From positions 1 to 26,713 of the forward strand of contig JBLNAZ010000114.1 of assembly GCA_050259615.1 (NCBI GenBank): a DNA stretch of 26,713 nt. Reading direction: 5' to 3'. The DNA comes from JAAXKN01 sp050259615 (GTDB lineage: Bacteria > Bacteroidota > Ignavibacteria > Ignavibacteriales > SURF-24). Shown in pieces: positions 7,574-15,770 of this stretch (positions within the stretch are counted from its first letter, which is position 1; the number at the start of each line of letters is the position of its first letter). Under the pieces are notes generated by a model that worked only from the letters and a program-made list of their open reading frames with translations, had not been told where the DNA came from and did no database searches. Made by a program: the position numbers and the translations under genes.

Positions 7574-8456
7574 ATTAACCCTCTTCTGGAAGCCTCTTTT
7601 TGCTGTTCTGGTCTGGGGTGCTTCTTTTGTTGCAACAAAAATTGCACTGGCTGAGGCTAAGCCCGTAACAATTGTTTTTACGAGGCTTATACTAGGGATA
7701 ATGTTCCTGGCTGTTGTGGTTCTCTTTAAGGACAGGAAATTCACTATACCGGCCAGAGTGCTTAAAAGCATTATTCTGCTGGCGTTGATAGCTTCTTTTC
7801 ACCTGTGGATACAGGTTACAGGACTGCAGTTTACTTCTGCCGCAAATACAGGCTGGATTGTAGGTTTCACGCCTGTATTTATGGCTGTTATAGGAGTGCT
7901 GTTTTTCCAGGAATCCATGAATCTTATAAGAATTGGGGGCATTTTAATTTCCCTCGCGGGGCTCTTTCTTCTGATCAGTAAAGGTGACATAACCAACATT
8001 GGACTCATTTCAAACCAGGGGGATTTTCTTGTCCTTGCCAGTTCAGTTACCTGGAGCATCTATTCGGCGCTGAATAAAAAGATCTCAGTCCATTACTCTC
8101 CCCTTCTTACTATCTTTTATCTTTTCACCTTTATGGCTGTCATTCTGGCTCCTTTTGCACTCAGACGTGAATCAATTGAATCAGTTATTAATATGTCGCA
8201 AAACGCCTGGCTTGCTATAATATTTCTCGGTTTGTTCTGTTCCGGTATAGCCTACGTTCTCTGGGCACAGTCATTAAGGGAGATGGAAGCAGCCAGTGTG
8301 GGGGTATTTCTTTATATCGAGCCTTTTGTTACGGTTTTCACGGCTTGGATGATTCTTCAGGAACACATCACAATTCTTACCATTGTAAGCGGCTTAATAA
8401 TTACACTGGGGGTGGTCTTTGTCAACTGGAGGCCCGGAGTTCCCATGAAGGCTTAA
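7563..8456 (+). CDS. EamA/DMT-family membrane transporter
   Basis: The 297-residue product is almost entirely hydrophobic, with about ten predicted membrane helices in two EamA repeats. The first contains PLFAVLVWGASFVATKIAL, and the second begins with LASSVTWSIYSALNKKI. The C-terminal part carries the family-typical EAASVGVFLYIEPFVTV segment. Members of the drug/metabolite transporter superfamily mostly export amino acids or other small metabolites across the inner membrane, but the substrate cannot be read from sequence. It overlaps alaX by 11 bases, which makes an amino-acid-related role tempting but unproven. No terminator follows directly. Confidence 0.9.
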   Translation: MKSKLTLFWKPLFAVLVWGASFVATKIALAEAKPVTIVFTRLILGIMFLAVVVLFKDRKFTIPARVLKSIILLALIASFHLWIQVTGLQFTSAANTGWIVGFTPVFMAVIGVLFFQESMNLIRIGGILISLAGLFLLISKGDITNIGLISNQGDFLVLASSVTWSIYSALNKKISVHYSPLLTIFYLFTFMAVILAPFALRRESIESVINMSQNAWLAIIFLGLFCSGIAYVLWAQSLREMEAASVGVFLYIEPFVTVFTAWMILQEHITILTIVSGLIITLGVVFVNWRPGVPMKA

Positions 8457-8499
8457 ATTGCCCCGGTAACAGGGCGTATTTTGGATTTTACATAACAGG

Positions 8500-8530
8500 T
8501 TGACGACGGTACCTTGATTTAAAGATATTT
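8500..8530 (+). promoter_or_regulatory. Possible promoter of the YihY-family gene
   Basis: TTGACG is followed after 18 bases by GATATT, about 45 bases before the start codon at 8572. The -35 matches the sigma-70 consensus at five of six positions and the -10 at four of six. The call is weak, because the region is AT-rich. Confidence 0.3.
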
Positions 8531-8571
8531 TTCAATATTTTTAGATTATTATCAACATCGCCGGATCCGGA

Positions 8572-9432
8572 ATGAAATTTAATCTTGTCTGGAATGTCAT
8601 CAAGGAAACCTCCAGCAAGTGGAGTGACGATAAAGCTCCCAAACTTGCAGCCTCTCTCTCTTTTTATACTATTTTCTCAATTGCACCTTTGCTGCTTTTA
8701 ATAATAGCCATTGCGGGCCTTGTATTCGGGAATGATGCCGCCCAGGGCAGGATTGTTGAACAGCTTCAGTCTTTTGTTGGTAAAGAAAGCGCCGTGCTCA
8801 TTCAAAATGCAATTAAACAGTCGAGCAACATACAGTCGGGCATTATTGCAACCGTTATTGGAGTTTTAACTTTACTTCTGGGAGCCTCGGGTGTTTTTCT
8901 TGAGCTTCAGGATTCGCTTAATATGATCTGGAAGGTAAGACGGCAGCCGGCCAAGGCAATTGCTGCATTTATTAAGAGCCGTCTTATTTCCTTCGCGCTC
9001 ATTATTGCCGTGGGAATATTACTGATGGCATCTCTTATTGTAAGTACGGTAATTTCAGCTCTCAGCGACTTTATAGAACGGTATATTTCAATTCCGGCCT
9101 TTGTTTTAAGCCTGACGGATTTTGCCGTCTCTCTGGTTATTATGGTTGTGCTTTTCTCCATGATTTACATGGTGCTGCCTGACGTAAAGCTTTCGTGGAA
9201 AGACGTAAGGATTGGCGGACTGATCACATCTCTGCTTTTTATTTTAGGCAAATACCTGATAAGTTTGTATCTGGGCAGAAGCAGTGTTAGTTCCACATTC
9301 GGGGCAGCCGGATCTCTTGCGCTTTTCATCGTCTGGATTTACTACACTGCCCAGATACTTTTTCTTGGGGCTGAGTTTACATATGTTTATGCCGTTAAGT
9401 TCGGTTCAGGCATAGTCCCGAAACAGCCTTAA
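8572..9432 (+). CDS. YihY/UPF0761 family inner-membrane protein
   Basis: The 286-residue protein carries the family's opening pattern WSDDKAPKLAASLSFYTIFSIAPLLLL. About six hydrophobic helices follow. The middle DSLNMIWKVRRQP and the C-terminal FGAAGSLALFIVWIYYTAQILFLGAEFTYVYA segments are also typical. The family was once misnamed ribonuclease BN, and its true function is unsettled. It starts after CCGGATCCGGA, which is a weak ribosome site. It ends 11 bases from the stop of the convergent gene, with no terminator in between, so the two transcripts probably overlap. Confidence 0.92.
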   Translation: MKFNLVWNVIKETSSKWSDDKAPKLAASLSFYTIFSIAPLLLLIIAIAGLVFGNDAAQGRIVEQLQSFVGKESAVLIQNAIKQSSNIQSGIIATVIGVLTLLLGASGVFLELQDSLNMIWKVRRQPAKAIAAFIKSRLISFALIIAVGILLMASLIVSTVISALSDFIERYISIPAFVLSLTDFAVSLVIMVVLFSMIYMVLPDVKLSWKDVRIGGLITSLLFILGKYLISLYLGRSSVSSTFGAAGSLALFIVWIYYTAQILFLGAEFTYVYAVKFGSGIVPKQP

Positions 9433-9443
9433 TAAAATTTAAC

Positions 9444-10508
9444 TTAATAACGCTCTTCACTTACCCTTACAGGTACAGGATTGTCGTGCGGCTCACCAAG
9501 CCTTCCTCCAATAGCAGCAGCTACTGCACCCAGAATGAGACCGATAAAAGCAAAAATAGCTGCTTTGGACATTGCGGCCGCAACTGTATCACCCGTCTCG
9601 CGGGCTTTCTGCACCAAAGAATCTTTGGTTGCGGCCAATTTTTGTTTCGACTGGTTGTATGTCTGAATCCAGTTATCCACTATCTGGTTTGCCTCCTGGC
9701 GGCTTTTACCCGTCCTTTTCATAATCACGTTTACTGCAGCTTCCCGGTCGGCAGCATTTGCAATATTTCCGGCACGGTTAAACAGGCGGTCTATTAGGTT
9801 ATCCGCTTCATTGCCTGTTGACTGCGGATTCTGAGCCGCGTCTTTGGCGCTTCCGGTAACGTCCTGCATGGCCTCATTACCCTGCTGCCTTAGATTCTCG
9901 GGCTGGAGCTCCGGTTTACCCGTCTCGCGCAGTGTGCGGCGTGCCTCTGACTTTAAGTCGGCCAGGTCAATTCCCTGTTTCTGGAGTTCGCCTTTTACAG
10001 CTCCCGCCACCTCAGGCGCCACAGCCGCAACACCCTGACCTGCCATTGAAAGCGTCTTGCCCACAAGGCTGCCCGCGCCGCTTATAATACTTCCAATAGC
10101 AGTGGTAAGCAGGTAAAATGAAACAAGAGTAAAGACACTGAAGGTAAGTACACCATGCAGCATACTGTCAAAAGCCCTCGGTACACCGGCCAGGCGTGCC
10201 GAAGTCATGCCCCCAAGAAAAAGGGCAATTAGCATACTGACAACCCACCAGATGAGCGCCCCTGTTCCAAGTCCTGAAAAAGGATTGCTCTGCTGTAAAG
10301 GTTCAATGGATCCAAAGCCTATTCCTAAACCTAAGAGGCTAAGGATCAGCTGAGCTACCAGCGCTACAACCACGCCGGCAATGACTGCCCCCCAGGAAAT
10401 TCTTTTTAACATTCCGGGACGCCCCTGCTCAACTGTTATATCCCTTGATCTCGGGGGAATCGGATCCCGTTCGGGAGGGATATACCCTGGGTTTATTTCT
10501 TCTGCCAT
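9444..10508 (-). CDS. Multi-spanning membrane protein with long hydrophilic insert (YrzE/PhnA-like), function unknown
   Basis: I place the start at the ATG giving MAEEINPGY (10508), because AAGGAG stands six bases upstream. An in-frame ATG at 10565 would add 19 lysine-rich residues and lacks such a site. The 354-residue product has a proline-rich N-terminus (PPERDPIPPRSRD). Three hydrophobic helices follow at about 39-65, 83-102 and 115-145. A long hydrophilic segment (about 175-320) is rich in Ala, Gln, Asn, Glu and Lys, with LEA-like amphipathic stretches (NEAMQDVTGSAKDAAQ, KQKLAATKDSLVQKARE). One last glycine-rich helix lies at about 325-343. Similar proteins are loosely annotated as PhnA-like or YrzE-like. 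No catalytic motif is visible. Confidence 0.8.
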   Translation of the reverse strand: MAEEINPGYIPPERDPIPPRSRDITVEQGRPGMLKRISWGAVIAGVVVALVAQLILSLLGLGIGFGSIEPLQQSNPFSGLGTGALIWWVVSMLIALFLGGMTSARLAGVPRAFDSMLHGVLTFSVFTLVSFYLLTTAIGSIISGAGSLVGKTLSMAGQGVAAVAPEVAGAVKGELQKQGIDLADLKSEARRTLRETGKPELQPENLRQQGNEAMQDVTGSAKDAAQNPQSTGNEADNLIDRLFNRAGNIANAADREAAVNVIMKRTGKSRQEANQIVDNWIQTYNQSKQKLAATKDSLVQKARETGDTVAAAMSKAAIFAFIGLILGAVAAAIGGRLGEPHDNPVPVRVSEERY

Positions 10509-10653
10509 GTTTTTCTCCTTCGTTTTGTTTTTCCTTATTTTTTCCTGAGCGCACTTTCTCTGCATCCGGGAAAAATTTAATTTTCTAAAAAGCAGGACTT
10601 TTCATGGCTCTCCCCATTAAATTGGCTAAGAGTTCCTGTTTCCTTATAAATTC

Positions 10654-10681
10654 AATATAAAACTTCATTTTAGTTATACAA
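10654..10681 (-). promoter_or_regulatory. Possible promoter of the membrane protein gene ending at 9444
   Basis: On the minus strand TTGTAT (10676-10681), 16 bases, then TATATT (10654-10659). The leader to the start at 10508 would be about 140 bases. The -10 is good, but the -35 is only half matched. Confidence 0.35.
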
Positions 10682-10850
10682 GAGCAAAAAAGATCCGGCA
10701 CTTACATATTCCAGGTACCGCATGGTAAGCTGTTTATTCAAAGTAAGTTAGGCTGGATTATTATCAGTTATTAGTAGCAGATAAATACCTGAGAACTGAC
10801 AAATTCTTCAGAGATAATGATGCATTGTTTTTGCAGGTTGTGCTGGAAAG

Positions 10851-10885
10851 GAAAATAAAAAAGGGCGGATATAATTCCGCCCTTT
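10851..10885 (-). terminator. Rho-independent terminator of the tldD-tldE operon
   Basis: AAAGGGCGG (10860-10868) pairs with CCGCCCTTT (10877-10885) over an 8-base loop. On the minus strand the stem runs into TTTTTTATTTT. It lies about 75 bases after the tldE stop. Confidence 0.88.
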
Positions 10886-10960
10886 ACCATTATACAACAA
10901 CACCTAAGTTGTTATATCTTCAAAACTTAGCTTGCGCTGTTTAATTTGATACTTCATACC

Positions 10961-12301
10961 TTAAACACCGCTTATTGTCATCTTCTTAACCTTAATGGAA
11001 GGACAATAAACTGAGCCTGTTTTGACAGGATCGTTACCAATGATCTCAATATTGTTCAGTATGTCTGCCATGGTTGAGGCAATAGTAAACTCATTTACCG
11101 CATAGGCAATCTTACCGTTTTCAATCCACAGACCCTGGGCTCCCCTTGAATAATCCCCCGTCTGGAGTATCTCGCCGAAGCCTGAAGTATAGGTTATAAG
11201 CACCCCGTTATCGATCGTTTTTATCATGTCTTCCAGGCTGCTGTTTCCGTTTTCAAGGTACAGGTTACTAACCCCGTCAGCGTTTCCGGTGGTCTTCATA
11301 TGTAGCTTTCTTGCCGCATATGAGTCCAGAAGAAATGTTTTAAGTACCCCTTTTTCAACTACGGTTTTCCTCTTGCTTCTGACCCCTTCGCCGTCAAAAG
11401 GACGTGATGCGATCTGACCCGGGATGAGCGGATCTTCCACTATGGTAATGTTATCGCCTGCTATTTTAGTCCCCAGCTTGTCCGCCAGGAACGATTGTTT
11501 TGTATAGATATTGTTTCCCGTTAAAGCCTGAACAAGGAAGGAAAGCAGTCCCCTGGCAACAATATTTTCGAAGATGACAGGCACACTCTGCGTCTTGGGT
11601 TTCCTTGCACCCCTTTTCATAATTGTACGCTTTGCAGCCTTCTCGGCCACACTTTCAACCGGGTCCAGCTTGTCAAAAGAGTTGGCTACACTGTACCAGC
11701 CTCCTGACTGTTTTCTTGCGGAGTTAAGGCCTTCTACGGCATCCGGAATAGCACAGGAACTCTGCATGCCGCAGTCCGACTGTTTGTAGCCCTCGCAGAA
11801 ACCGAGCGAATTTGCCAGCACAAAGTGTCCGGTGCTGCTGTTTACAGAAGCGCCGTCGGCAATAAGATCCTTGTCGAATTTAAGCGAGAGACTTTCCAGC
11901 TCCTTTGCCATTTCAATGCGCTTTTCTATGGTTACAGACTCTTCATTAGGGTCGAACATTTTCAGGTCACCCTCAGCCATTCCTAGATCGTCTTTTTCGG
12001 GAAGGCCGTAAAACTCGTCAGCCCCGGTGTACTTAACAATAGTCATGGCGTCTTTTACCAGGTTCTTCAGCGCCATTTCGGAAAGGTCACTGGTACTTAC
12101 AACTGCCTTTTTCTTATCCTTGCTTAGGGTTAAAGAAAGGGATTTTGAGTTTGACTGCGTAAGCGTGTCTATTTTCTGATTGCGGACAGATACATCCTTA
12201 TCCGTCCTGTAGCTTATACGTACAACGGCGGTATCACCGCCCTGTTTTTTAACCAGGTCTATGACTTCCTGAGCCAGTTTTTTATGTTCATCAAGTAACA
12301 T
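10961..12301 (-). CDS. tldE: TldE/PmbA, partner subunit of the TldD/E metalloprotease
   Basis: The 446-residue protein has the TldD/PmbA fold but no HExxxH motif, as expected for the non-catalytic TldE (PmbA) subunit. Recognisable segments include YTGADEFYGLPEKDDLG, DPLIPGQIASRPFDGEG, KTFLLDSYAARKL and the C-terminal YSRGAQGLWIENGKIAYAVNEFTI. In E. coli the TldD/TldE heterodimer threads unfolded peptides to the TldD zinc centre, maturing microcin B17 and degrading CcdA. The start is set by GGAG six bases upstream, and the gap from the tldD stop is 20 bases, so the pair is one operon. Unlike TldD here, this subunit has no export signal (MLLDEHKKLAQEVIDLVKK). Confidence 0.94.
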   Translation of the reverse strand: MLLDEHKKLAQEVIDLVKKQGGDTAVVRISYRTDKDVSVRNQKIDTLTQSNSKSLSLTLSKDKKKAVVSTSDLSEMALKNLVKDAMTIVKYTGADEFYGLPEKDDLGMAEGDLKMFDPNEESVTIEKRIEMAKELESLSLKFDKDLIADGASVNSSTGHFVLANSLGFCEGYKQSDCGMQSSCAIPDAVEGLNSARKQSGGWYSVANSFDKLDPVESVAEKAAKRTIMKRGARKPKTQSVPVIFENIVARGLLSFLVQALTGNNIYTKQSFLADKLGTKIAGDNITIVEDPLIPGQIASRPFDGEGVRSKRKTVVEKGVLKTFLLDSYAARKLHMKTTGNADGVSNLYLENGNSSLEDMIKTIDNGVLITYTSGFGEILQTGDYSRGAQGLWIENGKIAYAVNEFTIASTMADILNNIEIIGNDPVKTGSVYCPSIKVKKMTISGV

Positions 12302-12321
12302 TTTTTACTCCGAATTTGGTT

Positions 12322-13869
12322 TTACATGCCGCCAACTGTGATTTCAGATACCTTTACTGTCGGGAGTCCCACTCCCACCGGAACCGACTGCCCCTTGCCG
12401 CAGGTCCACATACCGTCTGAAAATTTGAAGTCATTTCCGACCATTGTAACCTTGGTTAGGACGTCGGGTCCGTTGCCGATCAGAGTAAAGTTTTTAACCG
12501 GATAAGTAATCTTTCCGTCCTCAATCATAAATGCAAGTGTCGGGTTGAAAACGAAGTCGCCGTTTGATATATCCACCTGCCCGCCGCTGAAGGTTTTGCA
12601 GTAGATACCCTTCTTAATGGAAGAGATGATTTCCTTCGGATCTGTGGTGCCGTTTTCGAGGTAAGTTACTGTCATTCTGGGAATCGGGTAGTATTTATAA
12701 GATTCCCTTCTGCCGTTTCCGGTCTGTTTAACCTTATAATAATTAGCGCTTATCCTGTCGTGCATGTAATCTTTTAGAATACCCTTTTCGATCAGTGTCG
12801 TTTTATTGGAAGTTACCGCCTCGTCATCGAAGTTTATGCTTCCGCGGTCATTTGGAATAGTACCGCCGTCATAAACCGTGCATAATTCAGAAGCCACTTT
12901 CTGTCCAACGCGCCCTGAATAAGCCGAAGTACCCTTTCTGTTAAAGTCGGCTTCCAAAGGATGTCCTATTGCCTCATGGAGCAATATGCCGGAGTCCCCT
13001 GGTGAAAGCACTACCGGCATTGGGCCTGCGGGAGCGTTTTTGGCAGTCAGAAGTAGAAGAGCCTGCTCTACGGCTTCTTCTGCCAGACTGGTATGGCTTT
13101 TTACTTTCCTGAAATATTCCATGCCTATTCTTCCGCCGCCGCTCATGCGTCCCGACTGGCGTTTACCTTCCTCTTCAGCTATTATGCTGACGTTGTAGCG
13201 CATAAGGGGCTGGTAATCCTCCATAAGAACATTTTCGCTGTTTGCAACGACAATAAATCTTTCAGAGTCCCCGATATTAACGCTTACCTTTGTAACGCGT
13301 TTATCTTTCTGGAAAGCTGCACTTTCGGATTCCTTAAGGAGCTTTATTTTTTCATCAAGCTCCACTTCGCTGAAAGGAAGACTTATTTCATAGTAATTTT
13401 TAACTTTCCGGCTTGTAACGTTTGCCGAAAAACTCTTACCGGATTCGTTGGCAATATTGGCCGCAGTAAGTGCAGCGTTCCTGAGGCTTTCAAACGTCAT
13501 GTCTTCAGAATATGCGTAGCCCGTCTGGTCCCCTTTTAAGACCCTGATGCCTATACCGGAGCTGATATTCTTTGAAGCGCTCTTTATTATTCTGTCTTCA
13601 AGGAAAATGCTGTTATTTATGCTGTAATCGGCATACAGGTCGGCATAGTCGCCCCCTTTGGAAAGGGCAATGGCAAGGAGTTTATTGATAGTTACGTTAT
13701 CAAGGCCGCAGAGTGTCTTAAAAAACTCGTAGGATGAGGTCCTGCCGGAAGTCTGACCGGCGGCAAATACCTTATTAAGCATTGGATTTACGAGTGTAGC
13801 CCCGACAGCCAGTGTTCCTGTGATCTTTAAGAAATCCCTTCGGGAAAGGCCCGAAATATTCTCGTTCAT
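12322..13869 (-). CDS. tldD: TldD catalytic metalloprotease subunit with twin-arginine (Tat) leader
   Basis: The 515-residue chain holds the zinc protease motif HEAIGH (298-303). Near the C-terminus, WTCGKGQSVPVGVG places the third ligand at Cys490, as in E. coli TldD. A leader precedes the normal start of the family: SRRDFLK (residues 9-15) is a textbook Tat motif. A hydrophobic stretch (ITGTLAVGATLV) and a plausible cleavage site around VFAAG (34-38) follow. This suggests export of the folded protein across the inner membrane, whereas classical TldD is cytoplasmic. GGAGG lies seven bases before the start. TldE is encoded 20 bases downstream. The zinc ligands look complete, so the enzyme should be active. 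Confidence 0.95.
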   Translation of the reverse strand: MNENISGLSRRDFLKITGTLAVGATLVNPMLNKVFAAGQTSGRTSSYEFFKTLCGLDNVTINKLLAIALSKGGDYADLYADYSINNSIFLEDRIIKSASKNISSGIGIRVLKGDQTGYAYSEDMTFESLRNAALTAANIANESGKSFSANVTSRKVKNYYEISLPFSEVELDEKIKLLKESESAAFQKDKRVTKVSVNIGDSERFIVVANSENVLMEDYQPLMRYNVSIIAEEEGKRQSGRMSGGGRIGMEYFRKVKSHTSLAEEAVEQALLLLTAKNAPAGPMPVVLSPGDSGILLHEAIGHPLEADFNRKGTSAYSGRVGQKVASELCTVYDGGTIPNDRGSINFDDEAVTSNKTTLIEKGILKDYMHDRISANYYKVKQTGNGRRESYKYYPIPRMTVTYLENGTTDPKEIISSIKKGIYCKTFSGGQVDISNGDFVFNPTLAFMIEDGKITYPVKNFTLIGNGPDVLTKVTMVGNDFKFSDGMWTCGKGQSVPVGVGLPTVKVSEITVGGM

Positions 13870-13990
13870 TTGAAGCCTCCAACTAAAAGAATGGATTAAT
13901 AGCTAAATTCAGGTATGCAAGATCATTGATATTTTATGAATAATCAAGGAAAGAAAATGAAATTTGTGAAGTACGGTTAAATAGCGTTAG

Positions 13991-14033
13991 CTGCGGTTTA
14001 TTCGTTACGGGAATGGTTTTGAATAAGCCGCAG
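13991..14033. repeat. Long inverted repeat between tldD and the Ig-like lipoprotein gene
   Basis: CTGCGGTTTATTC (13991-14003) pairs with GAATAAGCCGCAG (14021-14033), giving 13 positions with one T/G wobble over a 17-base loop. It stands 40 bases past the stop of the minus-strand lipoprotein gene, where a terminator is expected. The minus-strand continuation lacks a T-tract, so it is either a weak terminator or an mRNA 3'-end hairpin. Confidence 0.6.
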
Positions 14034-14072
14034 ATTGTATATTTTTCAGAAGCTAAAGTGGCGCCTGGACTA

Positions 14073-15770
14073 TTATTTAAAATCAACGGTGACGTCTTCA
14101 ACTGGCCAGCGGGCCCTCAGGTTCAATGTATCGGGATAAAAAGTAAATCTGTCTGAAGCCTTAAAGGGATATGGCTTTCCCATATTATAGACTCCTGTAC
14201 TGTCCTTGTCGTCAAAGCTCCAGATCTGGTACTTACCGGGGGCAACTTTGTTAAAATTAAAATCCTTTTTCTTTCCCAGGTGTTTTTTGTATACGGGTTT
14301 TTCATTATCCACCCCCTGGAGAACAACTACAAGGCGGCTGTTTTTCATTGTTGAATCAGGTTTTACAGTGCCGGAAACCCCTGTGAAATCCATCCCTGAA
14401 GAAGTTGTAAATGCGTAAGTATAAACCGAGTCGGTCCTGTTGCCTGCAGCATCAACGATCTGCTTTAAGTCGATCTTAACTGAATAGTTCAGCATAGGTT
14501 TCAGTTCAGCCGGAATTTTCACCTTAAAGGATGCATTATCCAGGAATCTCACCTGAACGGGAATTCTCGTGCCTAATCTGTCGAATGCGGAAATGCCTTT
14601 AATTGCCTGAAGGGAATCAAAGCCGTCGTCGAAATAAAAAGAAAATTCGGGCTTTGAAGTTTCTACCCCGCCTGAGGCGGGTGCTGGTTTTGTCTGCAGA
14701 AGTTTTGGTGCAGAAGTGTCAGGCTTTGTGCTCACTGTAAGTCTTACAAAATCATCCTTTGTGGTATTGCCATTTTTATCTGTAATCCTTTTGGCAAAAA
14801 GGTATATATTATCCTGATCGCCGGGAGATTCTTTTAATGCAAGCACTATTTCGTTAGCCTTGGCCCTTCCCTTAAAAGCGTAAAGAGGTCTGATCTCCTT
14901 TTGAGTTGTGGAGTCGTAAAGGAAAAAATTATCCGGATTAATAATCGTGCTGTCTATCTCCTCTCCGAAGCCGGCAAGGGCATGAAAGCGGTCTGTCATT
15001 GCTGCTGAAACAAGCCTTGGTTTAGCAGTATCCTCTTTTGCAAGGAAGTAATTCAGGTTACTGAATAGTGAATCCTTTTTGGAGATATTTATATCCCTAT
15101 AAGGCGCCCCGTAGAGATCTTCGCCTTCATTATAAATAAAATCCCTGAAGTCATCTTTTATTGCAAAAATTCTGTAAGTACCAGGCGCCATTCCCAGAAG
15201 TTTATAGCTTCCGTTCTTGCCGGCCTGTGAGATATACTTGGGTTTTTCTTTTGAAGGATTGACCTCCTGGCCGGTGACAGGATAGGCATAAACCATAACT
15301 CCTGAGGGGTCGCCTGTATATACTTTTCCTTCAACCACGCCCCGGTCAATTTTGTCTCCTGTAGCAAATGAGAATGAAAAAGCCTGAGCCATCCTGTTTC
15401 TGTTATTCAGGTCCACAAGGTCGGTTCCCAGAGTCACAACATATGTAATGCTGTCTTTCAGCTTTTCAGGAAAGTTTACCTTTAAGGTTTTTCCGCTCCA
15501 GTCATATTCCAATTGTCCGTCCACGGCAGGAGAAATAAAAATGGCATCCTGGGCTGAACGCCTGTCCACATACTCCGAAAAGTTGATTTCGAAGTATCCG
15601 TCCTTAAAATCCGTAGTACCGTTTTCAGGGTAAACGGAAAGAACTTCCGGCGGCGTCCTGTCAACAGGACCTCCACCCGGCGCGAGCTGATTTGCACAGC
15701 CTGCAAGGTATAGCGGAATAACCGATAAAATAAGAAGTCTTAGTATTTTTCTGCCTGTTTGTCCCGCCAT
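14073..15770 (-). CDS. Ig-like (Big_5/SwmB type) outer-membrane lipoprotein
   Basis: The 565-residue precursor has a lipoprotein signal: positive N-terminus, hydrophobic core LLILSVIPLY, and lipobox LAGC with Cys25. The segment after it, PGGGPVDRTPPEV, is a hallmark of Bacteroidota Ig-like lipoproteins. It leads into a bacterial Ig-like domain (about 40-137: PENGTTDFKDGYFEINFSEYV, then LKVNFPEKLKDSITYVVTL). A carboxypeptidase-regulatory-like strand set (GSYKLLGMAPGTYRIFAIKDD), a second Ig-like domain around 350-455, and a C-terminal repeat of the same kind (FNKVAPGKYQIWSFDDKD) follow. The function is unknown, most likely a structural or binding role at the envelope. Its first 31 bases overlap the end of mltG, so it is the last gene of the operon. 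Confidence 0.88.
   Translation of the reverse strand: MAGQTGRKILRLLILSVIPLYLAGCANQLAPGGGPVDRTPPEVLSVYPENGTTDFKDGYFEINFSEYVDRRSAQDAIFISPAVDGQLEYDWSGKTLKVNFPEKLKDSITYVVTLGTDLVDLNNRNRMAQAFSFSFATGDKIDRGVVEGKVYTGDPSGVMVYAYPVTGQEVNPSKEKPKYISQAGKNGSYKLLGMAPGTYRIFAIKDDFRDFIYNEGEDLYGAPYRDINISKKDSLFSNLNYFLAKEDTAKPRLVSAAMTDRFHALAGFGEEIDSTIINPDNFFLYDSTTQKEIRPLYAFKGRAKANEIVLALKESPGDQDNIYLFAKRITDKNGNTTKDDFVRLTVSTKPDTSAPKLLQTKPAPASGGVETSKPEFSFYFDDGFDSLQAIKGISAFDRLGTRIPVQVRFLDNASFKVKIPAELKPMLNYSVKIDLKQIVDAAGNRTDSVYTYAFTTSSGMDFTGVSGTVKPDSTMKNSRLVVVLQGVDNEKPVYKKHLGKKKDFNFNKVAPGKYQIWSFDDKDSTGVYNMGKPYPFKASDRFTFYPDTLNLRARWPVEDVTVDFK

Larger units (their letters stand above)
10509..10960. other. Intergenic region between tldE and the membrane-protein gene
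   Basis: It contains the tldE terminator near 10851-10885 and a candidate promoter at 10654-10681. A weaker pairing, TATACAAC with GTTGTTATA, lies between the tldE stop and the terminator. I see no supported gene or RNA in the remainder. Confidence 0.6.

Noticed and set aside
13093..13539. 148-codon plus-strand open frame
   Set aside because: Antisense to tldD over its conserved middle; no independent coding evidence.
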